Positions 44,655 to 55,328 of a stretch of 64,000 nucleotides of DNA are shown here, piece by piece. The DNA is from Bradyrhizobium diazoefficiens (GTDB lineage Bacteria; Pseudomonadota; Alphaproteobacteria; Rhizobiales; Xanthobacteraceae). Both the position numbers and the translations under genes were made by a program. How positions within the stretch are numbered: the first letter of the stretch is position 1; each line of letters opens with the position of its first letter. Location of the stretch: the NCBI RefSeq assembly GCF_016616425.1, contig NZ_CP067101.1, positions 620,001-684,000 of the forward strand, read 5' to 3'. The notes beneath the pieces are model-generated. The model was not told where the DNA came from. It worked only from the letters and a program-made list of their open reading frames with translations, and searched no databases.

Positions 44655-45047
44655 ATGCGAAAGTTCCTGACCGCGCTGATCGTGATTCCGCTGGGCCTGG
44701 TCCTGGTGACCTTTGCCGTGGCCAACCGACATTTCGTCACGGTCTCCTTCGATCCCTTCATTGCGGACGATCCGTCATTATCCGTTACGCTGCCGCTGTT
44801 CCTGCTCCTGATCCTGGCGGCGGCCCTCGGGGTTCTCGCAGGCGGCTGCGCCGTCTGGTTCGGCCAGCGGCACTGGCGGCGGGCAGCGCGCCGGCATGAG
44901 GCGGATGCCCGGGCTGCCCGGGGCGAACTGGCCGATCTGCGGGCCCAGGCGGCCGCAGCAAGGCCCGAGCCCCAGCGCCTTCCCGCTCCCTCCGGGGTGG
45001 GGCTTTACGGGCCCATCGGGCGAGACAAGCAGCGCGCGACGTTGTAG
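44655..45047 (+). CDS. LapA-domain membrane protein (DUF1049)
   Basis: 130 residues from the ATG at 44655. Two membrane segments: 'FLTALIVIPLGLVLVTFAVANR' and 'LPLFLLLILAAALGVLAGGCAVWFG'. The motif 'VANRHFVTVSFDP' between them is typical of the LapA/YciS family. A basic coiled tail ('RRAARRHEADARAARGELADLRAQ') follows. In E. coli the homologue acts in LPS assembly; here it precedes the trp genes. Confidence 0.88.
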   Translation: MRKFLTALIVIPLGLVLVTFAVANRHFVTVSFDPFIADDPSLSVTLPLFLLLILAAALGVLAGGCAVWFGQRHWRRAARRHEADARAARGELADLRAQAAAARPEPQRLPAPSGVGLYGPIGRDKQRATL

Positions 45048-45113
45048 AAGCGGCCGCAACCGAAAGCCCCGTTTTCCGGCCGCGGACCCGCGGCCTCCAT
45101 TTGCTTTGAGACC

Positions 45114-45784
45114 ATGTCCCTGCTCGTCAAGATCTGCGGCCTGTCCACGCGCGAGACGCTCGAAATCGCGCTCGACGCCGGCGCTGACATGGTGGGATTC
45201 GTGTTCTTTCCGCCTTCGCCGAGGCACCTGTCCCTGGAGCTTGGCCGTGATCTCGGCCGCCAGGTGAAGGGGCGCGCGCTCAAGGTGGCGCTCACGGTCG
45301 ATGCCGACGATGCCACCCTCGACAACATCATGGATGCGCTGTCGCCGGACATTTTCCAGCTCCACGGCCAGGAAAGCATCGCGCGGCTGCGCGACATCAG
45401 GCAGCGGTTCGGCCGCCCGGTGATGAAGGCGTTGCCGGTCGCGACCTCCGCCGATCTCGCCGTGCTGCCGGGCTACACCGCGGTCGCCGACCGCATCCTG
45501 TTCGATGCGCGCGCGCCGAAGGATGCAACCCGCCCCGGCGGTCTCGGCGCGCCGTTCGACTGGCATCTGCTCGAAAACCTCGATCTGCAACTGCCCTACA
45601 TGGTCTCGGGCGGGCTTCACGCCGACAATCTCGCCGAGGCGCTCCGCATCACCCGCGCCGGCGGCGTCGACGTGTCCTCCGGCGTCGAGAGCAGTCCCGG
45701 CGTCAAGGACCCCGAAATGATCAAGGCCTTCATTCGCGCCGCGCGCGCCAGCCAAGAGTCGAGCGTCAGAGAGTTGAGCGTCCG

Positions 45785-45788
<4 letters not shown>
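45114..45788 (+). CDS. trpF: phosphoribosylanthranilate isomerase
   Basis: 224 residues of a TIM barrel. Catalytic Cys in '[34 protein letters not shown]', Asp in 'VALTVDADD', 'IFQLHGQES', and phosphate-binding '[35 protein letters not shown]'. Third enzyme of tryptophan synthesis from anthranilate. trpB starts in its stop (ATGA). Confidence 0.97.
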
Positions 45789-46995
<1,207 letters not shown>

Positions 46996-46999
<4 letters not shown>

Positions 47000-47832
47000 C
47001 CACGCGTATCGACACCCGTTTTGCCGAGCTGAAGAAGCAGGGCCGCTCGGCCTTCGTCACCTATGTGATGGCCGGCGATCCCGATCTCGGGACGTCGCTC
47101 AGTATCGTCAAGGCGCTGCCCAAAGCAGGCGCCGACGTCATTGAACTCGGCATTCCCTTCACCGATCCGATGGCGGATGGTCCCTCGATTCAGGCCGCAG
47201 GCCTACGCGCGCTCAAGATCGGCATGACCTTGACGAAGACGCTGGAACTGGTGCGCGACTTCCGAAAGGACGACAACGTCACGCCGCTGGTGCTGATGGG
47301 TTATTACAATCCGATCTACATCTACGGCGTCGACAAGTTTTTGGCTGATGCCAAGACGGCCGGCGTTGACGGCCTGATCATCGTCGATTTGCCGCCGGAG
47401 GAAGACGACGAGCTCTGCATTCCCGCACTGAAGGCCGGCCTGAACTTCATTCGCCTCGCAACCCCGACCACCGACGACAAGCGCCTGCCCGCGGTGCTCG
47501 CGAACACGTCAGGCTTTGTCTACTACGTCTCTATCGCCGGCATCACCGGTGCAGCGGCCGCGGATGCCAACGCCGTCGGCGAAGCGGTCGCGCGCATCAA
47601 GCGCCATACCAGGCTGCCGATCTGCGTTGGTTTTGGCATCCGCACGCCGGAGGCGGCGCGCGCCATTGCCGAGAAGGCCGACGGTTCGGTGGTCGGCACC
47701 GCGCTGGTCGATGCGCTCAAGAACAGCCTCGATGCCGAGGGGCGGGCGACGGCCAGGACCGTTAACGCCGTCGCCGAACTGGCGGCGACCCTGGCCCAGG
47801 GCGTCAAGGGCGCGAAACAAGCGGCCGAATAG
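46996..47832 (+). CDS. trpA: tryptophan synthase alpha chain
   Basis: 278 residues from a GTG at 46996 that overlaps the trpB stop as GTGA. The open frame extends far upstream through trpB in the other frame, but that is an artefact of GC content. Catalytic Glu in '[20 protein letters not shown]' and Asp in the same stretch, plus '[11 protein letters not shown]' and '[32 protein letters not shown]'. It cleaves indoleglycerol phosphate. Confidence 0.97.
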
Positions 47833-47944
47833 GCCATAATTCCGCTACCCAAGCGGGCGAGACGGCGGCTTGCCGGGCGGCGGCCCGGCCGCCATATATC
47901 CCTTCAGGCGATCCCCGCGGCGGGATCGCACATCGGAGCAAACC

Positions 47945-48886
47945 ATGAACTGGCTTACCAATGTGGTCCGGCCGAAGATCCGCAACATGCTGCGGCGGGA
48001 GACGCCGGAGAATCTGTGGATCAAGTGCCCGGATTCCGGGCAGCTCGTGTTCTACAAGGACGTCGAGGCCAACCAGTTCGTCATCCCCGGTTCGAACTAC
48101 CACATGCGCATGGGTGCGGTGGCGCGTCTGAAGTCGATCTTCGACAACGAGACCTGGTACGACGTCGCGCTACCCGAGGTCACCCCGGATCCGCTCAAGT
48201 TCCGCGACGAGAAGAAATACGTCGATCGCATCAAGGATGCCCGCGCGCGCACCAACCTGAACGACGCGATCAAGGTCGGCTACGGCAAACTCGAAGGCTC
48301 CGCTGTCGTCATTGCCGTGCAGGATTTCGATTTCATGGGCGGCTCGCTCGGCATGGCCGCAGGCGAAGCTATCGTGCGCGGCCTGGAGCTTGCGGTCGAG
48401 AAGAATTCGCCCTTCATCGTGTTTGCCGCCTCCGGCGGCGCGCGCATGCAGGAAGGCATCCTGTCGCTGATGCAGATGCCGCGCACCACGGTCGCGGTGC
48501 AGATGCTGCGCGAGGCGAAGCAGCCTTATATCGTCGTGCTGACCAACCCGACCACCGGCGGCGTCACCGCGTCCTATGCGATGCTGGGCGACGTGCAGAT
48601 CGCCGAGCCGGGCGCGCTGATCGGTTTTGCCGGTGCGCGCGTGATCGAGCAGACCATCCGTGAGAAGCTTCCCGAAGGTTTCCAGCGCGCCGAGTACCTC
48701 AAGGAGCACGGCATGGTCGACATGGTCGTGCATCGCCACGAGTTGCGCTCGACGTTGGCCCGGCTCTGCCGCCTGCTGACCAAGGCGCCGGCGCAGGAAG
48801 GTGCATCGAAGCCGACGCAGGCCGTCACGAGCCCGGCACAGATCGTATCGGCCGCTGACACCGCGCCGGCTGCGCCCCACGCGTGA
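47945..48886 (+). CDS. accD: acetyl-CoA carboxylase carboxyltransferase beta subunit
   Basis: 313 residues from the ATG at 47945. '[36 protein letters not shown]' aligns with the N-terminal zinc-ribbon segment, but only one of the four Cys remains. The crotonase-like core '[30 protein letters not shown]' and '[19 protein letters not shown]' is standard, as is '[38 protein letters not shown]'. Fatty-acid synthesis. Tail is Ala/Pro-rich; folC overlaps. Confidence 0.96.
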   Translation: MNWLTNVVRPKIRNMLRRETPENLWIKCPDSGQLVFYKDVEANQFVIPGSNYHMRMGAVARLKSIFDNETWYDVALPEVTPDPLKFRDEKKYVDRIKDARARTNLNDAIKVGYGKLEGSAVVIAVQDFDFMGGSLGMAAGEAIVRGLELAVEKNSPFIVFAASGGARMQEGILSLMQMPRTTVAVQMLREAKQPYIVVLTNPTTGGVTASYAMLGDVQIAEPGALIGFAGARVIEQTIREKLPEGFQRAEYLKEHGMVDMVVHRHELRSTLARLCRLLTKAPAQEGASKPTQAVTSPAQIVSAADTAPAAPHA

Positions 48887-50226
48887 ACGCGTCTCCTGAC
48901 AGCACGAAGACGCCGCTGGGCGAGCTGATCGGGCGGCTGTCGGCCCTGCATCAGAAACGGATCGATCTCGGGCTGGAGCGGATGCACCGGCTGCTCGAGC
49001 GGCTCGGCCATCCCGAACGCAAGCTGCCGCCGGTGATCCACATCGCCGGGACCAACGGCAAGGGCTCGACACTGGCTTATTTGCGCGCGACGCTGGAAGC
49101 TGCGGGTCTGCGCGTGCACGCCTACACCTCGCCCTATCTCGTGCGCATCAACGAATGCTTCCGGATAGGCCGCGTCGGCGGCGGCGTGCTGGTCGATGAC
49201 GACGAGCTACGCGCGGCGCTCGAAGAGGTCGAGCGCGTCAACGCCGGCGAAGCCGCGACATTGTTCGAGCTGAAGACGGCGGCCGCCTTCCATTTGTTTG
49301 CCCGAAATTCGGCCGATGTGGCGCTGCTCGAGGTCGGCCTCGGCGGCCGGCTCGATTCGACCAATGTGGTCGACGCGCCTGCGGCCTGCGTGATCACGCC
49401 CGTTAGCATGGACCACATGGATTTCCTCGGGCCGACCCTGACGTCGATCGCGGGCGAGAAGGCGGCGATCATCAAGCGTGGCGTACCGGTGATTTCGGCC
49501 GAGCAGACGCCGGAGGCGATGGCCGTGATCGAGGCGCAGGCCAGGCGCATGCGTGCGCCGCTGTTTGCCGCGAACGAGAGCTGGCACGTCAATGTCGAGC
49601 ACGGGCGTCTCGTCTATTCCGACGATCGCGGCCTGATGGATCTCGCAGCGCCGCGCTTGTTCGGCCGCCATCAATTCGACAACGCCGGTCTCGCGATTGC
49701 GACGCTGCGCGCCGTTCCGGCGTTCAAGGTCAGCCATGCGGCGTTCGAGGCCGGCATCGTCGGTGCCGAATGGCCGGCGCGGATGCAGCGCATCACCTCG
49801 GGCGAGCTGCTGTCCTGGGGCCCGCAGGGCTCCGAGATCTGGCTCGACGGCGGGCACAATGCCGAAGGTGGCCGCGTTGCAGCCGCCGCGCTCGGCGATC
49901 TCGAAGAGCGGGTGTCGCGGCCGCTGGTCGTCATATCAGGCATGATGGCCAACAAGGACGCGCACGGTTTCCTCGCCAATTTCGCCGGCCTCACCCGTCA
50001 CATCATCGCGGTGCCGATCCCTGACACCGACAATGCGATGCCGGTCGACCGCCTCGCCGATGCCGCGCGCAGCTTCGGCATGCGCGTCGAGACCGCGTCC
50101 GGCGTCGAGGCCGCGCTGCGTGCTTTGTCGCGGCTTGCCTATGAAGTGCCGCCGCGCATTCTGATCGCCGGCTCGCTGTATCTGGCCGGCCACGTGCTGG
50201 CGATCAACGGCACGCCTCCTGCATAG
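48883..50226 (+). CDS. folC: bifunctional folylpolyglutamate / dihydrofolate synthase
   Basis: 447 residues from a GTG at 48883, overlapping accD by four bases. Mur-ligase type P-loop '[41 protein letters not shown]'; '[36 protein letters not shown]' and '[18 protein letters not shown]' are the other family signatures. It adds glutamate to folates. The accD-folC pair is conserved. Confidence 0.96.
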   Translation: MNASPDSTKTPLGELIGRLSALHQKRIDLGLERMHRLLERLGHPERKLPPVIHIAGTNGKGSTLAYLRATLEAAGLRVHAYTSPYLVRINECFRIGRVGGGVLVDDDELRAALEEVERVNAGEAATLFELKTAAAFHLFARNSADVALLEVGLGGRLDSTNVVDAPAACVITPVSMDHMDFLGPTLTSIAGEKAAIIKRGVPVISAEQTPEAMAVIEAQARRMRAPLFAANESWHVNVEHGRLVYSDDRGLMDLAAPRLFGRHQFDNAGLAIATLRAVPAFKVSHAAFEAGIVGAEWPARMQRITSGELLSWGPQGSEIWLDGGHNAEGGRVAAAALGDLEERVSRPLVVISGMMANKDAHGFLANFAGLTRHIIAVPIPDTDNAMPVDRLADAARSFGMRVETASGVEAALRALSRLAYEVPPRILIAGSLYLAGHVLAINGTPPA

Positions 50227-50271
50227 AGATTGCGGAGCCCGCCTGGAGCGCGGCGCAATCCGGGCTATTGG

Positions 50272-51336
50272 CTACGCTGACTTCAACAGCTTCATCGAAT
50301 CCGCCGCCTTCTGCTTCAACTGCTCGAAGCTGCATTGCCGCGGCGCCTTGTCGGGGCGCCAGCGCAGGATCGAGGTGCCGTGGCGAAAGCGCTCGCCGCT
50401 GAAATGGTCGTAGCAGACCTCGATCACCAGCTTCGGCTTGAGCGGACACCATTCGGCCGACCGATCGGTCGACCAGCGGCTCGGTCCGCCTGGCGCGTTG
50501 CCGGTGAAGCCAGGCTCGCCGATCAACGCCTCCAGCCGATCGGTCAGCGCGGGCTTCTCGTCCGCCTTGATCGCGGAGGTGAAGCCGACATGATGCAGGA
50601 GACCTTCATCGTCGTAGAGCCCGAGCAGTAGCGAGCCGACGACTTTCCGGCCCGCGATCTTGTTGCTGGCATAGCGGAAGCCGCCGACCACGCAGTCGGC
50701 GCTGCGGAATTTCTTGATCTTCTGCATGCCGTCGCGATTTCCGGCCTGATAGGGCAGGTCGATGCGCTTGGCGATGACGCCGTCCGAGCCGCCGCCCGAT
50801 TGTGCCAGCCATTTTTTCGCGGTGGCGTAGCTCGTCGTCGACGGTGAAAGACGGAAAATGCTGCCCTCGAGGTTGGTCTTCGCAAAAGCCTCCAGCGCCG
50901 GCCGTCGTTCGATCAGCGACTTTTTGGCGAGCTGCTTGTCTTTCGCCGTCGCGAGCAGATCAAAGACGAGGTAAAGCGCAGGCGTCTCCTGCGCGAGCTT
51001 CTTCACGCGGCTGGCTGCGGGATGGATCCGTTGCAGCAGCGCATCGAACGAAAAGCCCCTGCCTTGCGGCACGACGATCTCGCCATCCAGCGTGAAACGG
51101 TCGACCTTCAGCCTCAGGGCAGCAGCGACGATCTCGGGGAAATAGCACGCGAGGTCTTCGCCGGATTTCGAGCGCAGCTCGACGCGGCGGCCGCTCCGCG
51201 ACAGCAGGCAGCGAAAGCCATCCCATTTCGGCTCGTACTGCCACTCCTCGCCGCGCGGGATCGCGTCGACCGAACGCGCCTCCATCGCAATGAGAGAGGT
51301 CGATCTTCGGGCGAGCTTTGCGGAAGGGGAGGCCAA
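50272..51336 (-). CDS. ATP-dependent DNA ligase (LigC/LigD ligase-domain type)
   Basis: About 354 residues from a TTG at 51336; an ATG at 51285 would cut before 'EARSVDAIPRGEEWQYEPKWDGFRCLL', and an ATG at 51390 lies in a hairpin. The adenylated Lys is in 'EPKWDGFR'; further nucleotidyltransferase motifs are 'TLDGEIVV', 'GSDGVIAKRIDLPY' and 'MQKIKKFRSADCVVGGF'. An OB domain follows ('GLLHHVGFTSAI'). It would seal nicks in repair such as bacterial NHEJ. No Ku gene is in the window. Confidence 0.9.
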   Translation of the reverse strand: MASPSAKLARRSTSLIAMEARSVDAIPRGEEWQYEPKWDGFRCLLSRSGRRVELRSKSGEDLACYFPEIVAAALRLKVDRFTLDGEIVVPQGRGFSFDALLQRIHPAASRVKKLAQETPALYLVFDLLATAKDKQLAKKSLIERRPALEAFAKTNLEGSIFRLSPSTTSYATAKKWLAQSGGGSDGVIAKRIDLPYQAGNRDGMQKIKKFRSADCVVGGFRYASNKIAGRKVVGSLLLGLYDDEGLLHHVGFTSAIKADEKPALTDRLEALIGEPGFTGNAPGGPSRWSTDRSAEWCPLKPKLVIEVCYDHFSGERFRHGTSILRWRPDKAPRQCSFEQLKQKAADSMKLLKSA

Positions 51337-51378
51337 GAGCTGGGACTCGTCATACGCCGAACACGCCCCATCAACGCA

Positions 51379-51403
51379 AACGGCCGGCATTTCGCCGGCC
51401 GTT
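51379..51403 (-). terminator. terminator-like hairpin downstream of trxA
   Basis: aacggccggc (51379-51388) is the exact complement of gccggccgtt (51394-51403), five-base loop. It lies about 27 bases after the trxA stop on the minus strand and is followed by 'tgcgtt', a poor U-tract. It makes an ATG at 51390 an unlikely start for the ligase. Confidence 0.65.
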
Positions 51404-51429
51404 GTCGAAAAAAACAATAGCGAGACGGA

Positions 51430-51750
51430 TCAGACCGCGGAGGTGATCCACTGCTGCAGCTTCGCCTTCGGCGCGGCGCCGACCTGGCGGGAGGCCATCT
51501 CGCCGCCCTTGAAGATCATCAGGGTCGGGATCGACATCACGCCGTACTTCGAGGCGGTCTTCGGGCTCTCGTCGACGTTGAGCTTCACGATCTTGACCTT
51601 GTCGCCCATCGCGCCGGCGATCTCGTCGAGCGCGGGCGCGATCATCCGGCAGGGGCCGCACCATTCGGCCCAGAAATCGACGACCACGGGGCCGTTCGCC
51701 TTGAGCACTTCGGCTTCGAAATCGGCGTCGGAAACCTTGCTAACGGCCAT
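51430..51750 (-). CDS. trxA: thioredoxin
   Basis: 106 residues from the ATG at 51750. Active site Trp-Cys31-Gly-Pro-Cys34 in '[24 protein letters not shown]', then '[29 protein letters not shown]' with the cis-Pro. The standard cytoplasmic disulfide reductant. It lies directly downstream of addA, as in many rhizobia. Confidence 0.98.
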   Translation of the reverse strand: MAVSKVSDADFEAEVLKANGPVVVDFWAEWCGPCRMIAPALDEIAGAMGDKVKIVKLNVDESPKTASKYGVMSIPTLMIFKGGEMASRQVGAAPKAKLQQWITSAV

Positions 51751-51818
51751 TGGGAGTACCTCACTCGGTTGAAAGAATCGGCGCGACCTGGAATCGCGCA
51801 CGGGATCATGCGGTCAAC

Positions 51819-54800
51819 CTATGAACGGCTCCTTGCCGGGTCAAGGACGCTCACACCGAGATGAAGGGATGCCAGCGCCGCGTCCAGCGCGGGGGCTGAA
51901 ATCTCCATGTATTCAAGGGCCTCGGTCCAAAGTAGGACGGCTCGAACAGGCTTTTCGGGATAAAGCCTGGATAGCACCGCCCGGTACAGCGCAAGCTGCC
52001 GGACATAGGCGGCGGGCGCTTCAAGCGCGCTTTTGGGCGCCGCCTGGTTGGTCTTGAAATCGACGATCAAAACCTCGTCCGGACGAACGACCAGCCGGTC
52101 GATCTGCCCCGACACCAGCGCTGGCTGGCGGCCCGGCCGCTCCAATTTGCCGACGATGGCAACCTCCGCCCGGCTGCCGGCGGCAAAGACCGGCGCGAAA
52201 CGCGGTTCAGCGATCAGTGCGAGCACTTTGTCGGCCAGCGCGATTTGGTCGGCCTCCGACCAGTCCGCGGCGTTGCGGGCCATGAAGCCGTGCGCCGCCT
52301 CGCGACGCCGCTCAACGGCGATGTCCGGGAGGGATTGCAGCAGCCGGTGCACCAGCGTGCCGCGCTGCAATGCGAGGGCACGGGATTGAACCGATTCGCC
52401 TGATCGTACCGCGCGTCCCTCCTCGGCCGGCTGGCCGGATGGGCGCACGGGACCGTCGTCGACGGTCTCGGGTGGTGCCGGCACCCTCAGCCAATCGGGC
52501 AGGGCGACGATCTGGTCCACAGACGCTGCGGGCGTGCCCAGTACGGCAACATCCTCCGGCCGGGCGAATCGCGTCACCTTGCCGAGCGGCGTCTCGATGA
52601 TCTGCTTGTCCAGCCCTGCGCCGGCGAGCCCGGTGTCGACCAGATCATACCAGCTCAGCTTGCGGACCGTCTTCATATTGCCGGGCATGCAGCCACCGAC
52701 GATCAGGCGATCCGCCGCGCGCGTCATTGCGACGTAGAGCAGACGGCGATATTCGTCCTCAGTCTGCTCCAGCATCGCCTTGCGCGCCTCGGCGACCGGC
52801 TTGGGATCGTCCGCCTTGCGCCCGGCCCAGACCACGACTTCGCCGCCATTGCCGCGCGGCACGTGGATCAGCCGCAGCCGCTGCGAGTCCGCGGGCGACG
52901 ATGTCGTGTCGACCATGAACACGACGGAGGCCTCGAGGCCCTTGGCGCCGTGCACGGTCATCACCCGGACCTCGTCGCGCGAGATCTCCATGTCGCGCTT
53001 CACCTCGGTGTCGGCCGAGCGCAGCCAGGCCGTGAAGCCCTGCAGCGAGGCCGGCGCCTTGCGCTCATAGTTCAGCGCAAGCTCCAGGAACTCGTCGAGC
53101 GCGTCGTTGGCCTCGTGACCGAGCCGGCGCAGGATGCGCGCACGCCCGCCGGCGCCCCCGAGCAGCCAGGCGTAGAACGCGAACGGTGTCTCCTCGCGCG
53201 CGCGCATCTCGCAGGCTTCCAGACGGCGGAGCGCGGCCGCGAATTTCTCGCTTGCGGTCGCGTGCTCGCCGAGCGCGCGGCGCAGCGATCCCTTGCGGCT
53301 ATGGGCAAGCTGGAACAGATCGTCGTCATCAAGCCCGAACAGCGGACTCTTCAGCGCCACCGCGAGCGCGAGATCATCCTGCGGCAGCAGCAGCGCGTCG
53401 GCGAGGTTCATCAGGTCGATGATGCCGATATGTTCGGTGAGCTTGAGCCGGTCGGCGCCGGCGACGGGAACACCGGCGTGCTTCAGCGCCTGGATCACCG
53501 CGTCGAACGCATTGCCCCGCCGGCGTACCAGGATCAGCATGTCGCCGTAACGCAGCGGCCGGCGCTCGCCTTCGTGTCCCGTCAGCGTGCCGCTCTCGAC
53601 CAGCCGCTTGATCTCGGCCTGGATCCGGCGGGCGAGCTTGACCTCGGGACTGGTGACGGCGACGCCATCGAACGGGGCACGCCAGCCCTCGATGTCCTGC
53701 CTGTCGTCGGCCTCCGCAAGATCCCACAGCTCGATCACGCTGGGACCGGCATCGGCGAGCGCATTGTGCAGGGGATGGCCGATCTCGACCGAATGGATGC
53801 TCTTGTAGATCTGGGGATCACGGAAGACGTGGTCGACCGAATGCAGGATCGCGGCGCCTGAGCGAAACGAATAGGTGAAAGCAACGGGATCGAACTTCAG
53901 CCCGGCGGCAGTGAACTTGCGGTGCAGCTCGCGCCGGCGCGCGTCGAATTCGTGAGGGGCCGCGCCCTGGAACGAGAAGATCGACTGCTTCTCGTCGCCG
54001 ACGGCGAAGATGGTGCGGTTCAGCCCTTCGCGCGCGCCTTCGCCGGCCGTGAACTCGGAGATGATGTGCGCGACGATGTCCCATTGCCGAGGGCTGGTGT
54101 CCTGGGCCTCGTCGATCAGGACGTGGTCGACGCCGCGGTCGAGCTTGTAATGCACCCAGCCCGACGACACGCGGTTGAGCATCGCCAGCGTCTTGTCAAT
54201 GAGGTCGTCATAGTCGAGCAGCCCGCGCTCCTGCTTCTCGCGGCGGTAGTTTCGGGCTGCAGCGGTCGCGATATGCAGCAGGGCCGCGGTGCGGTCACGC
54301 ATCGTCACCGCACGGCGCTTCTCGACCAATCCATTGATGCGCAGCGCCTCGTTCTCGAACAGGCGCGCGACGGATGGATTGCGATCGCAAAACTTCTTGG
54401 TCAGCACCGCCTTGCGCGGCAGCTTGTCGTCGGTGAGGAACACGGACAGGTAAGCATCGACCTGCGCGCTGCCGGAAAACACCTTGGCCTCGCGGAGCCG
54501 GACCGCCTGGTCGTTGTCGGACTTGCTGCCGTCCTCCAGCGCGAAAGCGATGTCGTCCCAGCGCGATCGCGGCAAATAGGGTCCATCGAGAATCTCCGTC
54601 TCGACGGCCTCGATGCGGTCGCCCGCATCAACGCCCAACGCGGCTGCCATCTGTGCAGCCGCCGCTTCGGCATTGCCGGCCTCGTCGGTCCAGGCCATGA
54701 AATGATCGCGGCTGAGACACGCCTCGCGCACGACCTCCTTGAAGGTGACGTCGGCGGCGCTCGCCATGGCGGTCAGCAAGGCGCGGCCGGTGACGCTCTC

Positions 54801-55328
54801 CGGATCACGCGCGGCCTCCAGCAAGACCTTAAGATTGGCGCGCTCCATCATGTCGGTCTGGTCGCGCTCGTCGATCACGGCAAAGCGCGCCGGCACGTTG
54901 GCCTCGAACGGAAACTGCTGGAGCAGGCGCGTGCACAGCGCGTGGATGGTCTGTACCTTCAGCCCGCCCGGCGTCTCCAGTGCGCAGGCGAACAGCTTTC
55001 GCGCGTCGCGGCGCAGCTTTGCGTTGGGATGCGGGATGCCGACCGCGCGGATCGCGGCGTCGAGCCCGGTATCATCCAGCGTCACCCAATGACCGAGCGT
55101 GGTGAACACGCGTTCGGCCATATTGGCGGCGGCGGCCTTGGTAAAAGTGATGCAGAGGATCTTTTCCGGCGGCACGCCCGACAGCAGCAGGCGGATCACG
55201 CGCTGCACCAGCACATGGGTCTTGCCCGAGCCGGCATTGGCCGACACGAAAGCCGACGCGGTCGGGTCCGACGCGCGCGCCTGCCGTGCACGCACCTCGT
55301 CCGGGATGGGGCGCGGTGCCTTCACCAT
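51819..55328 (-). CDS. addA: double-strand break repair helicase-nuclease AddA
   Basis: About 1169 residues from the ATG at 55328, overlapping the addB stop. UvrD-type helicase with Walker A in 'SANAGSGKTHVLVQRVIRLLLSG', 'ILCITFTKAAAANMAERV', Walker B 'VDHVLIDEAQDTSPRQW' and 'AVGDEKQSIFSFQGA', and motif VI 'EEDEYRRLLYVAMTRAADRL'-like. C-terminal PD-(D/E)XK nuclease: 'DEVLIVDFKTNQAAP'. With AddB it resects DNA ends for RecA, as RecBCD does in E. coli. Confidence 0.97.
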   Translation of the reverse strand: MVKAPRPIPDEVRARQARASDPTASAFVSANAGSGKTHVLVQRVIRLLLSGVPPEKILCITFTKAAAANMAERVFTTLGHWVTLDDTGLDAAIRAVGIPHPNAKLRRDARKLFACALETPGGLKVQTIHALCTRLLQQFPFEANVPARFAVIDERDQTDMMERANLKVLLEAARDPESVTGRALLTAMASAADVTFKEVVREACLSRDHFMAWTDEAGNAEAAAAQMAAALGVDAGDRIEAVETEILDGPYLPRSRWDDIAFALEDGSKSDNDQAVRLREAKVFSGSAQVDAYLSVFLTDDKLPRKAVLTKKFCDRNPSVARLFENEALRINGLVEKRRAVTMRDRTAALLHIATAAARNYRREKQERGLLDYDDLIDKTLAMLNRVSSGWVHYKLDRGVDHVLIDEAQDTSPRQWDIVAHIISEFTAGEGAREGLNRTIFAVGDEKQSIFSFQGAAPHEFDARRRELHRKFTAAGLKFDPVAFTYSFRSGAAILHSVDHVFRDPQIYKSIHSVEIGHPLHNALADAGPSVIELWDLAEADDRQDIEGWRAPFDGVAVTSPEVKLARRIQAEIKRLVESGTLTGHEGERRPLRYGDMLILVRRRGNAFDAVIQALKHAGVPVAGADRLKLTEHIGIIDLMNLADALLLPQDDLALAVALKSPLFGLDDDDLFQLAHSRKGSLRRALGEHATASEKFAAALRRLEACEMRAREETPFAFYAWLLGGAGGRARILRRLGHEANDALDEFLELALNYERKAPASLQGFTAWLRSADTEVKRDMEISRDEVRVMTVHGAKGLEASVVFMVDTTSSPADSQRLRLIHVPRGNGGEVVVWAGRKADDPKPVAEARKAMLEQTEDEYRRLLYVAMTRAADRLIVGGCMPGNMKTVRKLSWYDLVDTGLAGAGLDKQIIETPLGKVTRFARPEDVAVLGTPAASVDQIVALPDWLRVPAPPETVDDGPVRPSGQPAEEGRAVRSGESVQSRALALQRGTLVHRLLQSLPDIAVERRREAAHGFMARNAADWSEADQIALADKVLALIAEPRFAPVFAAGSRAEVAIVGKLERPGRQPALVSGQIDRLVVRPDEVLIVDFKTNQAAPKSALEAPAAYVRQLALYRAVLSRLYPEKPVRAVLLWTEALEYMEISAPALDAALASLHLGVSVLDPARSRS

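Noticed and set aside
51285..51390. ATG at 51390 as ligase start
   Set aside because: It lies inside a perfect hairpin behind trxA; later TTG or ATG starts fit the family better.
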